Made by a program: the position numbers and the translations under genes
In this document: positions 5,538 through 8,471 of the stretch, in pieces
Layout: each line of letters opens with the position of its first letter
How positions within the stretch are numbered: position 1 is the stretch's first letter
Notes under the pieces: model-generated
What the model was told of the DNA's origin: nothing
What the model saw: only the letters and a program-made list of their open reading frames with translations
The model's database searches: none
Origin: Candidatus Omnitrophota bacterium
Lineage (GTDB): Bacteria > Omnitrophota > Koll11 > Zapsychrales > Zapsychraceae
NCBI GenBank assembly: GCA_023140095.1
Contig: JAGLMJ010000044.1
Coordinates: forward strand, 1 to 8,471
Direction: 5' to 3'
Length of the DNA stretch: 8,471 nucleotides

Positions 5538-6064
5538 ATGTTTTTCCCACTAGAAGTTTATGCAGTATCTGGTCTGGTTAACTTTATCACAAGCACATTC
5601 TTAGGTGTGTTTATTCTTATTAAAACCCACCGTTCAAAAACCAATCGCCTTTTTGCTTATTTTTGTTTTTCTGTAAGTCTATGGTCTTTCTTTTATTGCC
5701 TGTGGCTATCCACTCCCAATAAATTTCTTGCTGAATATTACCTTCGAACCCTGATGATCCCCGCATTTTTTATGCCGATCTTTTTTAACGCCATTGACGC
5801 CATGCCGGATGGCGGAAGATTAACGGTTTCATCCTCCATCACCGGCACATCCCACTTCGTTATCACGATCGAAGATACAGGAAGCGGCATCCCTAAAGAA
5901 TATCTCAAGCACATCTTTGAACCGTTTTACAGTCAAAAAAAAGCGATACAGGTTTAGGCCTGGCTATTACACGGGGAATTATTGAAGAACACGGTGGAAA
6001 AATCGAAGTAAAAAGCATCCCGAATAAAGAAACAAAATTTATAATCAAATTGTCACAAATTTAA
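5538..6064 (+). pseudogene. Broken 7TM histidine kinase (internal deletion plus frameshift)
   Basis: Residues 1-80 are the first membrane helices of the same kinase type as the next gene (VNFITSTFLGVFILI, YFCFSVSLWSFFYCLW, LMIPAFFMPI). The frame then jumps, near 5775-5790, straight into the N-box of a kinase ATPase domain (FFNAIDAMPDGG), followed by DTGSGIP and IFEPFY. The rest of the membrane part, the phospho-acceptor His and the linker are missing, about 360 codons by comparison with the next gene. At an 8-A run (5935-5942) the frame then breaks, giving SQKKAIQV and a stop at 5957. One more A would restore SDTGLGLAITRGIIEEHGG and run to a stop at 6062-6064. AAGGA 7 nt upstream of the ATG is a proper ribosome site, so a short membrane peptide could still be made. 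I read this as a decaying paralogue; an assembly error in the A-run could explain the frameshift but not the deletion. Confidence 0.88.
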
Positions 6065-6080
6065 TAGATTCAAGGAAATC

Positions 6081-7718
6081 ATGCTTTACTACCCTATCAG
6101 CGCTTTAATAAATACAATCATATTTACTATAGTTGGTTTTGTTGTTTTAATACATAATCCAAAATCTAAATTAAATAGATCTTTCTGCTATTTTAGTTTA
6201 AGTATTATCTCTTGGTCTTTTAGTTATTTTTTATGGCAAATATCAAACAGCGCCAATAGTGCACTTTTTTGGTGCCGGGCACTAACAATTGCTGCCTGCT
6301 TCATCCCAACAACTTATTTTCACTTTTGGTTAATTTTTATAAAAAAACTTAAACTTTATTATAAAATCTTACTTTCGGCATATACAATAAGTGTCATTTT
6401 AGCGTCATTAAGTTTTACATCTTTATTAGTAAAAGACGTAAAACAAAATTTATTCTTCCAATTCTGGCCAGTTCCGGGAAAAGCATATTTCTTTGTAATA
6501 TTACTTTTCAGCATCACTACTATTTACACATTGATCCTTGGCTTTAAACAATATTATGAAGTATTCGGCGAAAATCGCAATCGACTAAAATACATTCTCC
6601 TTGGAACAATAATCGGATTTATTGGAGGGTGGACAAATTTCCCCCTCTGGTATGACATACCACTTCCTCCTTATGGAAATATTTTAGTTAGTGTCTACGG
6701 CCTTTTGGTAGCTTACGCCATTATTAAATATCACTTAATGGATATATATATCATTATTAAGCGAAGCATTGTCTACTCAATATCTTTTACTGCTATTTCT
6801 CTCATTTACTTACTATCTGTTTTCATATTGGAAAGAATTACGCAGGAAGCATTTGGTTATCGTTCTTTGAGTACAAGTATTGGTACAGCTTTTGCACTCG
6901 GTTTGCTGTTTATTCCTTTAAGACATAAAATCCAATATTTTATGGATAGATACTTTTTTAAAGGTTCCGCAAGTGAAATTGCCCAGCAGAACGAACAACT
7001 CCGTCAGGAAATAGCCCAGTCGGAAAAGTATAAAACCCTCGCCACCCTGGCCAGCGGAATTGCCCATGAGGTGAAAAATCCTCTAACAGCCATCAAGACA
7101 TTCACCGAATACTTACCCGATAAGATCGACGACAAAAAGTTCCTGTCCAGGTTCGCCAATATTGTCGGGCGCGAAGTCAACCGCATCGATGAAATGATCC
7201 ATCAACTTCTCAATTACGGAAAACCGGCCCCGCTCTCGATTCAAGCAACCAATATCCATAAATTAATCAATGATACAGTCGACATCTTAAACAGTAAATT
7301 CATCGACCAAAAGATCAACGTGAATAAGCATTTTAATACGGACGAGAATTTAACCCTTTATATTGATCCCAACCAAACACGCCAGGCTTTACTGAATATC
7401 TTTCTTAATGCCATTGAAGCGATGTCAAAAGGCGGAAAGTTACAGGTTGAAACAAGACGGTCATCAAAGGATTTCGAGATTATCGTTAGTGATACCGGCT
7501 GTGGCATACCGGCGGATGACCTCGCGCATATCTTTGATCCTTTCTTCAGCAGGAAAAATCAAGGTACCGGACTTGGCTTATCAATCACGCAAAGCCTGAT
7601 CGAAAATCATAAAGGGATCATAGAGGTCAGAAGCGCGGTGGAATCGGGGACAGAAATTACGATCAAACTTCCTCTCGCTCATATAATTCCAGCATCGCCC
7701 GGGCGGGAAGCGGACTGA
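6081..7718 (+). CDS. Membrane histidine kinase with N-terminal 7TM-type sensor
   Basis: This 545-aa protein starts with a multi-helix membrane sensor (about 1-290), with seven hydrophobic helices of the His_kinase_N-7TM type ending near YAIIKYHLMD, then two more (IVYSISFTAISLIYLLSVFIL and SIGTAFALGLLFIPL). A short linker, PLRHKIQYFMDRYFFKG, is typical of this family. The kinase core has the H-box GIAHEVKNPLTAI with His329, the N-box NIFLNAIEAM with Asn443, G1 DTGCGIP from Asp471, IFDPFF and G2 GTGLGLS, all intact. It autophosphorylates on His and passes phosphate to a receiver, probably the one encoded at 5123. AAGGAAATC supports the ATG. The first 880 bp are far more AT-rich than the kinase part, suggesting a joined sensor. 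The 3' end overlaps the opposite-strand HD-GYP gene by 56 bp. Confidence 0.93.
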   Translation: MLYYPISALINTIIFTIVGFVVLIHNPKSKLNRSFCYFSLSIISWSFSYFLWQISNSANSALFWCRALTIAACFIPTTYFHFWLIFIKKLKLYYKILLSAYTISVILASLSFTSLLVKDVKQNLFFQFWPVPGKAYFFVILLFSITTIYTLILGFKQYYEVFGENRNRLKYILLGTIIGFIGGWTNFPLWYDIPLPPYGNILVSVYGLLVAYAIIKYHLMDIYIIIKRSIVYSISFTAISLIYLLSVFILERITQEAFGYRSLSTSIGTAFALGLLFIPLRHKIQYFMDRYFFKGSASEIAQQNEQLRQEIAQSEKYKTLATLASGIAHEVKNPLTAIKTFTEYLPDKIDDKKFLSRFANIVGREVNRIDEMIHQLLNYGKPAPLSIQATNIHKLINDTVDILNSKFIDQKINVNKHFNTDENLTLYIDPNQTRQALLNIFLNAIEAMSKGGKLQVETRRSSKDFEIIVSDTGCGIPADDLAHIFDPFFSRKNQGTGLGLSITQSLIENHKGIIEVRSAVESGTEITIKLPLAHIIPASPGREAD

Positions 7719-8471
7719 ACTGGACGCCAATATTTTTTTCAACTTCTTTGATAGCGGCTGTTTTATCAAGCCCCTTGCGGTAGGGCCGGTCGGAGGTCAT
7801 GGCATCATACGCGTCGGCCACGGCAATAATCGCCGCGGAGACCGGAACGTTCTCCCCTTCCAGTCCTTCCGGATATCCTTTTCCGTCAAAACGCTCGTGA
7901 TGATAAAGAATGCCGTTGTAACATTCCTGCGGGAAGGCAAGCGGCGTAATGATCTCGGCGCCCTTAACCGTATGCTGCTTGATAATATCATATTCCTCTT
8001 CGGTCAACCGGCCGGGTTTATTGAGTATCCCCTCGGGGATCGCGATCTTTCCGATATCATGGAGTAAAGCCGCGATATAGAGACTTTCAAAAAAACTTTT
8101 ATTGAGCCGCTCTGATCCATTGGCCACCATTTGGCGGGCGATCGCCAGAGAATGATGTGTGACGCGCTCGGTATGGCCGTGCGTATACGAATCCTTGGCT
8201 TCAATGGTCGAGCCTAAGACATTGATCGTCTGCAAGAACAGCTTCCGGTTGCGCTCCGATTGCGCTTTTAAATGGGTGAACAATTGGGCGTTGCGAATTG
8301 CCATGGCCGCGTCCGACGCCAGCGCCGCAAAGAAATCCAACTCTTCCTGGCTGAATTTGGTCTCATCATATTTCTCCCCGAGAAGAAGAACGACCATAAG
8401 CGTATGACGGTAATAGGCCGGAACACAGGCAACAGAATTAAGCATTTCCATTTGCTCGTTGACCTTGTGCA
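7663..8471 (-). CDS. GAF + HD-GYP c-di-GMP phosphodiesterase (5' partial)
   Basis: The reading frame stays open through the right window edge (upstream codons read H-K-V-N-E-Q), so the Met at 8451 is not taken as the start and the N-terminus is missing. The visible part begins in the second half of a GAF domain (LLLGEKYDETKFSQEELDFFAALASDAAMAIRNAQLF). A short helix leads to an HD-GYP domain with THGHTERV, LLHDIGKIAIP, IKQHT, LYHHERFDGKGYPEG and VADAYDAMTSDRPYR. All expected metal ligands and the GYP triad are present, so an active phosphodiesterase that degrades c-di-GMP in response to a GAF-sensed signal is likely. It ends PLPARAMLELYEREEV, a normal end for the family. It is convergent with the histidine kinase and shares 56 bp with its 3' end. 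Further domains may lie outside the window. Confidence 0.93.
   Translation of the reverse strand, partial: HKVNEQMEMLNSVACVPAYYRHTLMVVLLLGEKYDETKFSQEELDFFAALASDAAMAIRNAQLFTHLKAQSERNRKLFLQTINVLGSTIEAKDSYTHGHTERVTHHSLAIARQMVANGSERLNKSFFESLYIAALLHDIGKIAIPEGILNKPGRLTEEEYDIIKQHTVKGAEIITPLAFPQECYNGILYHHERFDGKGYPEGLEGENVPVSAAIIAVADAYDAMTSDRPYRKGLDKTAAIKEVEKNIGVQFSPLPARAMLELYEREEV

Overview
This 8.5 kb window reads as a bacterial chromosomal segment of moderate GC. It comes from a Gram-negative-type organism: it encodes secreted and outer-membrane-type proteins and a PEP-CTERM-like sorting tail. The mix of lamin-tail protein, SpoVG homologue, IS200-like/RAYT protein, XRE-cupin regulator, 7TM histidine kinase and HD-GYP protein would fit an uncultured lineage such as Candidatus Omnitrophota. 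That placement is an inference from gene content and is not proven here.

Layout. A leftward gene string runs from about 4340 down to about 290: a 90-aa unknown protein; a secreted seven-repeat beta-propeller protein with a TolC-like C-terminal part (4-bp overlap with the previous gene); a small secreted Cys/His protein flanked by a 20-bp inverted repeat; spoVG; a RAYT-like protein that has lost its catalytic residues and sits behind a foldable leader; and a lamin-tail protein with a PEP-CTERM-like tail. A strong intrinsic terminator at 286-322 closes the string. A rightward string starts at about 4476: XRE-cupin regulator, single-domain response regulator, a broken histidine kinase (internal deletion plus frameshift), then an intact 7TM histidine kinase. 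Its end overlaps by 56 bp, tail to tail, with a leftward GAF/HD-GYP gene that runs off the right edge.

How they fit. The 248-bp divergent region between the two strings holds two facing-away promoters of nearly the same design (TTGACA, 16-17 nt, TGGTACACTT). Each has a TTGA-N7-TCAA dyad at its -35 box. The simplest reading is that the XRE-cupin protein binds both, controlling itself plus the downstream two-component genes on one side and the secreted-protein operon on the other. The receiver protein and the intact kinase are a likely signalling pair, and the HD-GYP protein adds c-di-GMP turnover.

Most interesting items: the twin operator/promoter pair, the RAYT-like protein without HUH His and Tyr together with its three-helix leader, the inverted repeats around the Cys-rich gene, the propeller/TolC-like architecture, and the kinase wreck next to a compositionally mosaic kinase.
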